Below, piece after piece: positions 10,907 through 20,489 of a DNA stretch of 64,000 nt (position 1 is its first letter; each line of letters starts with the position of its first letter). The DNA comes from Siphonodentalium dalli. Lineage: Eukaryota; Mollusca; Scaphopoda; Gadilida; Siphonodentaliidae. The notes under the pieces were generated by a model that saw nothing but the letters and a program-made list of their open reading frames with translations, ran no database searches and was not told the DNA's origin. The stretch covers positions 207,850,978-207,914,977 of the forward strand of contig CP136066.1 in NCBI GenBank assembly GCA_032622095.1, read 5' to 3'. The position numbers and the translations under genes are program-made.

Positions 10907-11930
10907 TTAGGCTCGACATGAGGGGAATAAAGAAAATACATGGCTAACTTTACTGTCTTTATTTCATATTTTCAACTGAATCATGGACAATTTACTGGCT
11001 GATAAGATAATATGAATTGCATCTAAGCAGCCTATAACTATACTGAAACTTGTTTCAGGTTCCAATGGTATGCCTCCAATGTACAAATATATACACTGAC
11101 TTCCAGTGTTCGCGGAGATCATGCACACAAATAAAATTATAACAGGGAACATAAAATTTAAAAGTTCACACAATCCATTTTATAAGTTCACACAATCCAT
11201 TTTATAAGTTCACACAATCCATTTTATATGTTCACACAATCCATTTTATAAGTTCACCCAATCCATTTTATAAGTTCACCCAATCCATTTTATAAGTTCA
11301 CACAATCCATTTTATAAGTTCACACAATCCATTTTATATGCAGTGTTCATGCTGTCAATTGCTCTTAAAGGTACTCAATCTGATCAGACAGTCCCCATAT
11401 CGTCAAGATAAAATAACAACATTTCTTTAAAATATGCTTTAGTTATCAGAATCGATTAATTACAACAAAATAATGCTAAATTAACCACTGTCATTAAGCA
11501 TTGGAAGCTCCAGTCATGGAAGGGTTAAAGATAACCCAAACACAATGAACTATTACAGCTCTCAAGATGTAAAACTACAGCATTATTTTCTAAAGTAAAT
11601 GTCAGCACTGGGAAACTATCTTGTGACATGCACCTGTTATGGATGCTCGATTAATATGTCTAAACATATCTCTTATAGCGGGTAATACTCTAATCGAGGC
11701 TCTCATTCTGTAACAGGCTTGTTATTATGGTTCTCATAATCCCCTAGATGACCCCCTGAATCAGGGATGGGGTAATGGTAATGCGTAATGGTAATGCATT
11801 GTAATGCATTATATTTTCTCTAGTAATGCATGTATTCTCATATTCCCCCAGATCATCCCCTGATATGACAAGCATGTATTCTCATATTCCCCCAGATCAT
11901 CGCCTGATGTTTTCTCATATTCATTTTCAG
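10907..11930. repeat. Intron part with 22-bp minisatellite and pre-acceptor duplications
   Basis: 11164-11337 holds about eight copies of a 22-bp unit (ttcacacaatccattttataag). At 11510-11525 there is a lone TTAA-family end (ctccagtcatggaagggttaa). 11735-11912 holds two or three copies of 'tctcatattcccccagatcatc', just upstream of the acceptor of PPIP5K exon a. No gene otherwise. Confidence 0.6.
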
Positions 11931-11997
11931 TGTAAAAGAAAAGCTAAAAGAATTACTGAACCGCAACAAGGATTTCGACACTGATGATTATGATAAG
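11931..11997 (+). CDS. PPIP5K: PPIP5K exon a (phosphatase-like domain)
   Basis: The exon follows a clear acceptor (attttcag) and ends AAG before gtctgc, a weak but legal donor. The first base completes a split codon, then 22 codons read VKEKLKELLNRNKDFDTDDY plus DK. This matches the helix and 'DFTxEDYEKL' segment of animal PPIP5K that precedes the 'SLIKSMHLIKNP' stretch. It ends in phase 0, which fits exon b. The 100 bases upstream contain duplicated 'tctcatattcccccag' blocks that resemble extra acceptors. Confidence 0.82.
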
Positions 11998-12460
11998 GTC
12001 TGCTATTATATTATAATAGCTTAAATAGGCTTCCTTTGAGAGCCTTCATTCAGTGGCATAGGGGCAGATTTTGATCTTTTAAATATTTCGTTTTAAAAAC
12101 AAAAAATTTAAATATGATTTTTTTTTTTTTCAGATTGAATTCCTTGCTCAGTTTAAGAAAAAAACACTTTTTTAAATCAAATTTTGAAAAACTAACACCA
12201 TTATAACATCTGCCAGGGTACCCGAGTGACCACACCAAATCTGGTTGAAATCAGTCCATGGGTCTTGGGGGGGGGGGGGAAACAGACAGACCACCGATAG
12301 CAGATTGATTTTTCCAATGCCACTGTACCTTGTGCCATTTTGACAATATTTTTCAGGCCATTTCATATTTTTCAATCAAATGGCCTCAGTCAGAGCGACC
12401 ACCGTCAGTCACAGAACTGGAGTTTTCACTCTATGTTGATGATATTTTTTGTAATTCCAG

Positions 12461-12602
12461 CTTGCACCTACAAAAGAAATTTCATTAGTAAATGCTATGA
12501 ATTTTATCAAGAATCCATTCCAAGCATGCCAGAAGATCTATGATATGGTTAAAGAAATTACATCCAAGACTCGATTATTAAAGCTAGAGATAAAAACAAG
12601 AG
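12461..12602 (+). CDS. PPIP5K: PPIP5K exon b (phosphatase-like domain)
   Basis: The acceptor is gtaattccag. The exon starts in phase 0 with LAPTKEISLVNAMNFIKNP and continues through QACQKIYDMVKEITSKTR, matching the family segment 'SGSISLIKSMHLIKNP...YSLIQSLTSQIR'. It ends after one base of a split codon at a good donor, G|GTGAGA. A hAT-like MITE begins only eight bases after the exon, and its target duplication includes the splice donor (see findings). Confidence 0.9.
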
Positions 12603-12609
12603 GTGAGAT

Positions 12610-13047
12610 CAAGGCTGAGTTTAGTGTGCCTGTCATTTGCAGAATGAGGTCGCAGAGGGTGAATTTAGTGACGCTATCCCGCATAATGGGCTATCATCAC
12701 TAAATTCACCCTCTGGGGACCTCATTCTGCATGGCCTCATCTGCTATGGGAGACATAGACTCAGATTGAAGTTCCCAAATGATGAATATTGTGATGTACA
12801 TCCATTGGGAACCTCGATTTGCAATGTGTCGTCTGCCAATTTGGTGATATAGAGAAACTAAACTAAAAAAGAAATAGAATCTGTGTGAAGAAGTTTCTAT
12901 AGAAATTTGATAATAAAGAAACTTTCCAGAGAAAATGAGGCCTAAGCAGAATTTAGTGATGTTAGCCTGCAATGCGGGATAGCATCAATAAATTCACCCT
13001 CTGGGGACCTCATTCTGCACTTGACAGGCACACTAAACTCAGGCTTG
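12610..13047. mobile_element. CAAGCC-family hAT-like MITE at a splice donor
   Basis: It begins CAAGGCTGAGTTTAGTG and ends CTAAACTCAGGCTTG. The flanks GGTGAGAT (12602-12609) and TGTGAGAT (13048-13055) match at 7 of 8. The left flank is the last base of PPIP5K exon b plus its GTGAGAT donor. It has the full-length structure: two 'cagaggg tgaatttagtga' foldbacks around a middle section. Confidence 0.8.
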
Positions 13048-13151
13048 TGTGAGATCATTTGTAAAAATAGTTCACTGGGGTTAAAATGTTCATGGACACT
13101 GGCCTGACTAACTTGTGGTGCTGCGTGGTCCAGTGGTTAGAGTGTCACATG

Positions 13152-13663
13152 CAGGGTTCGTGCTGCCACTTGCCAAATTTGCTAATGGCAAAAATTATTC
13201 ACATTTGGCAAAAAATTATTTCATTTGGCAAAAGTTTTGTCAAGTCACTTTTTAATTCCTCAAGGAAAAGTTAACACCTCTATTAAGATGCAGTTAATCT
13301 CATAGCCTTAGTACCGATGGTTGGAGGGATTACTAGTATTTAGCCTGGTGGTCGGGTGGTGTTTACATGGCTAATCCCCCTGTGATGTGCCCTTCTGATG
13401 AAGCAACCCTTCTACCATTGTATTGTTAGGTGATTGGCTTATTGTTGTATTATAAAACCACCATAGTAATGCGAGTTTAATTAGTTATTAATTAACTGCT
13501 TTTCTATCGATATCAAAAGTCGTTCAAACCGCGAGTGTCGAAACATAACACTTAAGGTTGGAGAAAATGATACTATCATGGTATGCTAACTTAATTTAGC
13601 AAAATATATTTTCATTTGGCAAATTATTTGGCAAAATTGAATTTCTGTTCAGCGCGGACCCTG
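13152..13663 (-). mobile_element. hAT-like MITE (CAGGGT ends, 512 bp)
   Basis: Termini CAGGGTTCGTGCTG / CAGCGCGGACCCTG with flanks GTCACATG / GTCACACG (7 of 8) fit a hAT element. The interior has many 'atttggcaaa' words. It is the same family, in the opposite orientation, as the outer element at 16911-18601 and gives the uninterrupted form of that element. Confidence 0.8.
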
Positions 13664-13766
13664 GTCACACGTCGACCAAGCAACTGTTACAGGGAAATTC
13701 ATTAGTCCACCGGTGGGTACGAACTCACACGATTGTGTAAACAGCACAACAAGCCAACTGCTTTAA

Positions 13767-14147
13767 CCCTTTACCCAACAGAAGGGCCCTGTGCCAATGC
13801 ATTCTCTTATATATGCGAGTCGACCATAGGTCGCCTCGCATATATAAGAGAATGCATTGGCTTAACACATTAAAAATTATAAAATTGTTAAAGAATGTAA
13901 GAAAAAATGGTAAAAAAAGATTTTTTTAGGCCAATGCATTCTCTTATATATGCGAGGCGACCTATGGTCGACTCGCATATATAAGAGAATGCATTGGCAC
14001 AGGGCATAACTGTACCTATCACAATGTGGTCAAGGAGCCGGTTCCAATGATATCCATATTTGTATGGTTCTATTGAGACAGACCGAATATATTTTAGGCT
14101 GTTGAAGCTTTATTTGGCCGGTTTTGGCCGGTTTGTTGGGTAAAGGG
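13767..14147. mobile_element. TTAA element (CCCTTTACCCAACA ends) with a complete double-hairpin module
   Basis: Termini CCCTTTACCCAACA / TGTTGGGTAAAGGG are flanked by TTAA at 13763-13766 and 14148-14151. Bases 13789-14006 form a palindrome of two palindromes: each side is a hairpin (gccaatgcattctctta / its complement, loop around cgacc.taggtcg), and the two face each other across an AT spacer, bounded by ccctgt / acaggg. Confidence 0.82.
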
Positions 14148-14272
14148 TTAACCATTGGACCACCAAGTTCTTTCAGGAAGCGGGACCACCTGACCCAGGG
14201 GCAACCTGACCTGGGCGTATTTTGGGTCAGGTTGTCACGATTTTCCAGGTTTGGTTTTTAGATTAAATATTT

Positions 14273-14727
14273 TTTAGCTCAGCTTTACAAAGTCAAGTTT
14301 TTGCTATTGCCATAGGTTGGTGTCCATCGTCCGTGTGTCAAGCCATGCTTCCGTCCATCACCAATTTCTGTTAACACACCCACAGGTCACATCTCTCATC
14401 TGATCATCACCAAACTTCATATGAATATTCGGGGTGATCTCTAGATGGGAGCCATCAATTTATCCCAAAATTTATTAAAAGACATGGCATCTTGGATTTC
14501 AAATTTGAATACATTGGCACACCCTGCAGCTGGCATTTATTGAAGAATTGTTTTGAAAATTCACAGGCATGTTTAGGATCACCTCTAGATGGGAGCTATC
14601 GAATTTGAACAATTTTCGATGAAAAATATGGTTACCAGCAGCCATCTTGGATTTTACTCTTCATTGACTGTAAAACATGAAACTACCCCCCTCCAAGTAG
14701 GGCTACAGTGTCATTGACACAATAACT
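14273..14727 (+). mobile_element. AGCTCAACTT-family element
   Basis: It begins tttttagctcagcttta and ends gggctacagtgtcattgacac. Two degenerate units carry 'catcttggattt' and 'tctagatgggagc'. Non-coding. Confidence 0.55.
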
Positions 14728-14900
14728 ATTTTTGTCGTTTTCACTATTTTTTCTTCATTTTTTCATTGAAATGGTAAAATTCATCATTGAAACACATATA
14801 AATTACTTGATTTCTTAAAGTTGTCCCTAAATATGCAGATATGTTATTTTCTGGCATATTTTAATCTATATTGTTATTCATGTTGGATTAAGTTGACAAC

Positions 14901-15060
14901 GTCCAGTTGTCCCGGGTGGATTGGGTCCAGTTGTCCCGGGTGGATTGGGTCCAGTTGTCCCGGGTGGATTGGGTCCGGTTGTCCCGGGTGGATTGGGTCT
15001 GGTTGTCCCAGGTGGATTGGGTCCGGTTGTCCCCGGTGGTTTGGGTCTGGTTATTCCTAG
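14901..15060. repeat. 24-bp minisatellite, about 6.5 copies
   Basis: The unit is ccagttgtcccgggtggatt plus gggt. Because 24 is divisible by three, open frames appear on both strands (collagen-like Gly-Pro on one side), but there is no conserved start or domain. GC-rich compared with its surroundings. It lies ~150 bp upstream of PPIP5K exon c. Confidence 0.85.
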
Positions 15061-15212
15061 GTTGGGTGGCCCAATTCTCAATATTTCGGACGCTTCTGTA
15101 ATTTTATCTCTGCCAAAAAAAGTACTGAATACTAAACACATTGCATGAATAATGACATTGTTGTGAAAATGTAAAAAACATGGATTTTCTTAAATACATT
15201 TCTTCGTTTCAG

Positions 15213-15439
15213 ACTTGAAGCTGTATCATGGAGAATCTTGGGAACTCCTTATAAGGAGATGGGCGAAGTTAGAGAAGGATTTTGTAACGAAGAGTGGCAT
15301 GTATGAAATAAGCAAAATTCCAGATATATATGACTGTATAAAATATGATCTACAACACAATCAGAAAGTTCTACAATACCCACGAGCTGAAGAACTCTTC
15401 ACATATGCAAAGGCAATGGCCGATCTCGTTATACCTCAG
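15213..15439 (+). CDS. PPIP5K: PPIP5K exon c (phosphatase-like domain)
   Basis: The acceptor is cgtttcag and the donor CAG|gtaag. The first two bases complete the Asp codon begun in exon b, then 75 codons follow. [20 protein letters not shown] and the later [18 protein letters not shown] are nearly invariant in animal PPIP5K, making this the strongest identifying exon. The end, MADLVIPQ, corresponds to 'LADIVIPQ' in vertebrate paralogues. A TTAA element begins 18 bases into the following intron. Confidence 0.96.
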
Positions 15440-15457
15440 GTAAGATGAGAAAATTAA

Positions 15458-15694
15458 CCCTTTCTATACTAAATGGATTCTTCCATTCAGTTATAAAAGT
15501 ATACACTGGAGTGGTTTATTACTCATTTAGAGGGGTGTCTAGGTAATAAAAGCAGACAACAGACAGAAAAACAGATAATACTAGAGCAGAGCGATTCATA
15601 TTCATTGGAAGGGAATGTCTAGAGAATAGGTTCAATATGGTCGTTTGTTGAATTTATTATCTCAACATTTCCTAAGTCAATGAGTATTTAGTAG
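15458..15694. mobile_element. TTAA element (CCCTTTCTATACTAAATG), right end lost
   Basis: TTAA (15454-15457) followed by CCCTTTCTATACTAAATGG matches the ends of the element at 28227-29577. The matching right end breaks off at 'gagtatttagta', where a hAT-like MITE follows. Confidence 0.6.
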
Positions 15695-16020
15695 GGCTGA
15701 AGGGGTCACTCTCACCAAAAAAAGTGCTGAAGGGTACACAGGGTTTGAAAATGTGCTGAAGGGTACACAGGGTTTGTGATCGGCACGAACACCATTATAT
15801 AAATTGTGTTTATGAAAGTCTGGCGCCCATTAGCAGTTTGTTTTCAGTACATTTTAATATTTATTGGAACGTAAACAATTATTCTCTGACAGAAATCATG
15901 GCAGATACGAAGACTGAATGTCCTTTATAATGACATTCCAAACCCTGTGTACCCTTCAGCACATTTCAAAAATCCTGTGTGCCCTTCAGCACTTTTTTTG
16001 GTGAGAGTGACCCCTTCAGC
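15695..16020. mobile_element. hAT-like foldback MITE with perfect 8-bp duplication
   Basis: Arms of ~40 bp (ggctgaaggggtcactctca / its complement, continuing caccaaaaaaagtgctgaag) are flanked by TTTAGTAG on both sides (15687-15694 and 16021-16028). 326 bp, no ORF. The word 'tgctgaagggtacacaggg' is repeated twice in the left arm. Confidence 0.85.
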
Positions 16021-16025
16021 TTTAG

Positions 16026-16428
16026 TAGGCCTGAGAAGAAGTTGCCTGTTATTTGCAGAATGAGGTCCCCAGAGGGTGAATTTAGTGACGCTATCCCACA
16101 TAGCCTAAGCAGAATGAGGTCCCCAGAGGGTGAATTTAGTGACGCTATCCCACATAGCCTAAGCAGAATGATGTCCCCAGAGGGTGAATTTAGTGACGCT
16201 ATCCCACATAGCCTAAGCAGAATGATGTCCCCAGAGGGTGAATTTAGTGACGCTATCCCACATAGCCTAAGCAGAATGAGGTCCCCAGAGGGTGAATTTA
16301 GTGACGCTATCCCACATAGCCTAAGCAGAATGATGTCCTCAGAGGGTGAATTTGGCGGGATAGCGTCACTAAATTCACCTTCTGTGGACCTCATTCTGCA
16401 AATGACAAGCACACTAAACTCAGGCTTG
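16026..16428. mobile_element. CAAGCC-family MITE with a 54-bp array of its left foldback arm
   Basis: Six 54-bp units (gcagaatgaggtccccagag ... catagcctaa) run from 16055 to ~16370, followed by one opposite arm and the normal right end ctcaggcttg. The left terminus is degenerate. Because 54 is divisible by three, both strands have ~150-codon open frames, which are artefacts. Confidence 0.7.
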
Positions 16429-16910
16429 TTAGTTCCCAGCTAATTTATTAGAAATTTAAAGTATCTACTGGAAGATATGATGGAAAAAAGTTACTGCAAC
16501 ATAAATCCTTTGGTTCACATACAATATAGGGCTACTTAAATTTCTTCTAAACAGTGAATTTCTTTTTTTTTGTTCCCTGAAAAATACATTTTCGGTGGGG
16601 GCTATAGAAATGAGATCCGTCCGTCTGTCTGTTGTAACATCCATCTCTGTGTGTGTCCGTCACACATTATGAGTACCTACATTGTGTAATCAACTTCTCC
16701 CACTGTTTCAAATGTAGAGAATTGAAACTTTAGGATATTGTTACTTGATATATTGCTAATGTGTAACAAGTATATGGACGATGAGAAAAAAAAAAATTAT
16801 TATTCCCCTTTCTTGACTCAGAAAACTTTTTTGTTACAAAAGTTTGATATTTTTCTTCTGAAAAAGTCAACCTCCTAAGAAAACCATCCAGTGAGTTTCA
16901 TGGTTGTAAT
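16429..16910. other. Intron stretch with a gggggctatag-type repeat
   Basis: 16555-16900 resembles the start of other degenerate families (ttttcggtgggggctatag, then tccgtccgtctgtctg). At 16880-16910 there is one unit of the array that resumes at 18602. No gene. Confidence 0.45.
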
Positions 16911-17478
16911 CAGGGTCCGCGCTGGACTTAAATTTTCTATTGCCAAATAATTTGCCAAATGAAAATATTTTTGCCAAATTATTTTAGCATTTGCCAAACG
17001 CTATCCATGATAGTATAATTTTCTGCAAACTTAAGTCTTATATTTCGACACTCGTTATTTGAACAACTTGATATTGTTAGAAAAGCAGTTAATTAGTAAA
17101 TAGTTAATTATACTCGCATCTCTATTGCGGTTTATCATACACCAATAAACCAATCACCAAACAATACAATGGTAGATGGGTTGCTTCATCAGAAGGGCAC
17201 ATGATTAGCTATGTAAACACCACCGCCACATTAATACTAGTAATCACTCCAACCATTAATTTGATACTAATGCTATGAGATTAACGGCATCTTAAAAGGT
17301 GTTAACTCTACCTAAACCTTATAAACACCACAAATATTATTATGTTGTAAGAGTTTTCTGAAATTAATGGTATTGACATCCAATATTGTTCAATTTTCTT
17401 GAGGAATTAAAAAGTTACTTGCCAAAACTTTTGCAAAATGAAAATATTTTTTGCCAAATGCGAATGATTTTTGCCATT

Positions 17479-18570
17479 CCGGAATCCCGGACATTTCCCC
17501 ACCGGACATTTCCCCACCCGCCCTTGAAATGGCAAAGCGGACATTTTCCCACCCGGACATTTCCCCACCGGACATTTCCCCACTTTCAAAATATCAAAGC
17601 GGACATTTCCCCACCGGACATTTACCCTGCACCTTTGACTGTTACTAGGGCCGTGTGGTATATTGACTCATACTATGGGTATGTGTTAAAATCAATGTTT
17701 ATTTCAATGAACGAAATTATATACATATACACAGCAATAACAGTAAATAGTAACGATACACTTAACAACACTTAATATTTCTTGAATCTGATCGAATGGC
17801 CAATGATGTCGAGTAAATCTTTCATGCTCTTCTTGCCGCTGTCGAAATCCACACACAGCTTATGAAGTTTGGTCTGAAGGGCCGACATCTGTCGTCGAAC
17901 TCTCTTCGATGGCGGCTCACCCAGTCTCAATCTCTCGATGTCAGTCACACATTCATTATTTGAGTTTTTACATATTATTTGATAATTAACTAAGAACCAT
18001 CTTAATATCTGTTCTTCAGAAAAAATATCAAATTAAATGTTCATTATAGAAATTTGCACACATATTATATTGGATAATTAACTAAGAACGCTTTTTATGT
18101 CTGTTCTTCAGAAAAAATATCAAATTAAATGTTCATCATAGAAATTTGCATACATATTATTGGATAAATAACTAAGAACGCTCTTTATATCTGTTCTTCA
18201 GAAAATGAATTAACATCAAGGAAATGATTCCATGATAACTTTGCTAAGGTTATATAGCTGTCTAGTTCACTCACTAGAATTCATACTGTGACCATAATTG
18301 TCACAACATTGTTTCAACTGCGTCGATGTCCCAAACTATCGTAAAAACACTCTTTCATGTTTGTCAAAACATCGCTTGAGATGGCCTCACTGACCAGGCT
18401 TCACTGATCAGTCAAAACACTCTTTGATGTCCGCATTTTATTAGCAGGGTGGGGAAATGTCCGGTGGGTAAATGTCCGGGTGGGGAAATGTCCGGTGGGG
18501 AAATGTCCGGGTGGGGAAATGTCCGCTTTTGAAAGTGGGGAAATGTCCGGTGGGGAAATGTCTGTATACC
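17479..18570. mobile_element. Inner foldback element with 16-bp subrepeats in its arms
   Basis: The left arm (17485-17628) is built from cggacatttccccacc units and the right arm (18448-18562) from the complement ggtggggaaatgtccg. The ends read ...cccggacatttcccc / ggggaaatgtctgtatacc. Between the arms lies a terminal-exon-like ORF on the minus strand. No known family is recognised and no clear target duplication was seen. Confidence 0.6.
17772..18008 (-). pseudogene. 3'-terminal-exon-like ORF carried inside the foldback element
   Basis: The minus strand reads an acceptor (tttttctgaagaacag), then 78 codons with no stop, then TAA at 17774-17772 and AATAAA at 17703-17698 about 70 bases later: the layout of a last exon with poly(A) signal. 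It starts ILRWFLVNYQIICKNSNNEC and ends HSIRFKKY; the middle has a basic run (PPSKRVRRQ) and a Leu-rich helix. The acceptor with its upstream tract is present three times at ~91-bp spacing (18009, 18101, 18191). The product is not recognised. It could be a captured host exon or the last exon of the element's own gene. Confidence 0.45.
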
Positions 18571-18601
18571 GCAAATTTGGCAAGTGACAGCACGAACCCT
18601 G

Positions 18602-18925
18602 GTTGTAATTAGCAGGGTTTATATTTGTGAGTTTCGCGGTTGTAATTAGCAGGGTTTATATTAGTGAGTTTCGTGGTTGTAATTAGCAGGGTTTATATTA
18701 GTGAGTTTCGCGGTTGTAATTAGCAGGGTTTATATTAGTGAGTTTCGCGGTTGTAATTAGCAGGGTTTATATTCCTTTACAAACCATCCAGTGGGTTTCA
18801 TGGTTGTAATTAGCAGGGTTTATATTCCTTTACAAACCATCGAGTGAGTTTCGTGGTTGTAATTAGCAGGGTTTATATTAGTGAGTTTCATGGTTGTAAT
18901 TAGCAGGGTTTATATTCTTTTACAG
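18602..18925 (+). repeat. 37/53-bp tandem array ending at the acceptor of exon d
   Basis: Eight units each start gttgtaattagcagggttta then tatt. Short units add agtgagtttcg(c/t)g; long units add cctttacaaaccatccagtg. The last unit becomes the true acceptor, attcttttacag. One further unit lies left of the hAT-like insertion (16880-16910). Confidence 0.85.
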
Positions 18926-19071
18926 GAATATGGATTTACTGTAGACGATAAACTGAGTATTGCCCGAAGTATCTGTACTCCGTTATTACGTAAAATAAGG
19001 AGTGATTTTGTGCATTGTCAGAGCCTTATGGATGTTGATGATGATGATGGATCTACTCGATTAGACTCAAG
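18926..19071 (+). CDS. PPIP5K: PPIP5K exon d (phosphatase-like domain)
   Basis: The acceptor is attcttttacag. The exon reads EYGFTVDDKLSIARSICTPL, then LRKIRSDFVHCQSLMD and an Asp-rich loop, matching the family segment 'EYGIxxxEKLxIAKGYCTPLVRKIRSDL'. It ends in phase 2 at AG|gtataa. The acceptor is the last member of a tandem array (18602-18925) whose units each contain 'gcagggtttatatt'. Confidence 0.94.
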
Positions 19072-20278
19072 GTATAAATTAACCATTTTTTATGTCCGAT
19101 TTAAAAAAATATATTTGATGCGTTATGTTATTTGTCCGTCTGTTCGCTTTTTGTCGTCTGACAGAATGTCTGAGGGCTATAGTAATGACCCTCCGAACCT
19201 GTATTCTGTCGTTTTCTGGTCAACTTTTTCAAAACTTGGCACACATATCAACCAGCATGGGAACCTGCGCACCTGCAATTTTGAGTTCAGTCGGACTCAT
19301 TTTCGCTGAGTTATTGCCATTTTTTGACATAGTGAATATGCACTTTGTATCCTATTGCTGTAATCAATTCCTCCTACAGTTTGTAGTATAGGGATCTGAA
19401 ACCCATACATCCTTCAAACCTGCCACCTTCGTCAGGGGACATTTTGTTCAGCGACCTTTTATTTCTATTCTGAATGATAACTTTAGTAATTCTGAACTGA
19501 ATGGAATCAAATTTGGTATGTGAGTTTACTAGCCCAAATACAGGTCAAGTTCGAATTTTGATTCCCCCTGCCAATTTTCACCAGAATTATGGCCCTTTGT
19601 TGAAATTAACACAGGCGTATTTTGCCACGCCCCAGTGTCTAGTGATGCTCTTTTTGGCTCCTTGACTTTAGGTGAGAGCCTCTAATATAATTAGTAATGA
19701 TTTGTAATGATATATCTAGTTTAATTAGTAGAATTAGTAATGATTTGTAATGACATATCAGGGAATGTCATTACACATTAGACAACAATCCATCCAAGAT
19801 AGTCAATTTAAATGTGTTGTAGTTTTGTGGCTTCTTTAATAGAATAAATGTGTGTGGCTCATATTTTGTTGATCCCCAAGTATCAGAAAAATTAAGCCAC
19901 TCAAAGGGGGACTGTATACTAACTCCAGACATTTATGGGACCATCTCCTTTTGTACTCAACAGAATATATGCAACAAATGAATAAATTTGAGCCATGGAT
20001 AAGTGCAAAATACACTTGTGTGCTCTATGAACGATGCAAACAACATGGTAATTATAATGAACATAAGTTTATGGCTCTAGTCAGTAACTAATTTTCATTA
20101 TAATTACCATGTTGTTTGCATCATTCAACGTTAGTGTGTTTTGCACTCATTCATGGCTCAAATTCATTTGTTGCTTATATTCTGTTGAGTATAATAGCAC
20201 ATGGTCCCATAAATGGCTGGATTTAGTGTAAATACCTTTTTAGGTGTAAACGATATTTTAATTTTTTCCTCCTTTCAG
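19072..20278. other. PPIP5K intron d-e: degenerate repeats and a foldback
   Basis: 19100-19640 contains two degenerate family segments ('aacttggcacacatatcaacc', 'aaatttggtatgtgagttta'). 19915-20232 is a foldback whose arms share 'cccataaatg', 'gttgtttgcatc' and 'aattataatgaa', with no obvious target duplication. No gene. Confidence 0.5.
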
Positions 20279-20393
20279 ATATTCTAAGGGTGTTTCATCT
20301 CCACAAAGATTTGTCAGAACGAGATTATATTTCACAAGCGAGAGTCATATACATTCTATGCTCTCTGTATTGAGATATGCTGGCCTGTGTGAG
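20279..20393 (+). CDS. PPIP5K: PPIP5K exon e (YFTSESH motif)
   Basis: The acceptor is cctttcag and the donor GAG|gtgagt. The first base completes an Arg codon from exon d, then [20 protein letters not shown] and [18 protein letters not shown] follow. The T-S-E-S-H segment is the conserved second active-site-type motif of this branch of the histidine phosphatase superfamily. The exon ends in phase 0. The following intron carries a LINE fragment and the DIRS element. Confidence 0.95.
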
Positions 20394-20489
20394 GTGAGTC
20401 AGTCTAAAGTTGTAATACTTGTAATGTATCCACTGCCTTCCATCACTTTGAGTGCCGTTCGTAGACAGATTTTGTCCCTCATCAAAAGA

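Larger units (their letters stand above)
13117..14175 (-). mobile_element. tRNA-derived SINE remnant, interrupted twice
   Basis: On the minus strand, with insertions removed, a tRNA-like head is visible: 'ggtggtccaatggttaaagc' (A-box region, ~14165-14146 and 13766-13761) and 'gtgagttcgtaccc' (B-box-like, ~13735-13721). On the plus strand a second A-box-like 'gtggtccagtggttagag' lies at 13127-13144, so the remnant may be two heads in opposite directions. It is interrupted by a hAT MITE (13152-13663) and a TTAA element (13767-14147). It is not an intact tRNA gene. Confidence 0.5.
16911..18601 (+). mobile_element. hAT-like element (CAGGGTCCGCGCTG) with an inner 1.1-kb insertion
   Basis: Termini CAGGGTCCGCGCTGG / GCACGAACCCTG are flanked by a perfect 8-bp duplication GTTGTAAT (16903-16910 and 18602-18609). 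The outer body (16911-17478 and 18571-18601) corresponds to the 512-bp MITE at 13152-13663. The inner block 17479-18570 is absent from that copy. The insertion split a tandem array lying before PPIP5K exon d. Confidence 0.82.

Noticed and set aside
13117-13735. Intact tRNA gene
   Set aside because: A- and B-box-like words are present but there is no cloverleaf, and insertions separate the parts; a SINE remnant fits better.
14821-15148. Collagen-like Gly-Pro repeat frames
   Set aside because: Generated by a 24-bp minisatellite in an intron; no signal peptide, no conserved flanks.
15966-16443. ~150-codon frames on both strands
   Set aside because: Both come from the 54-bp MITE array; complementary open frames over the same repeat are not evidence of a gene.
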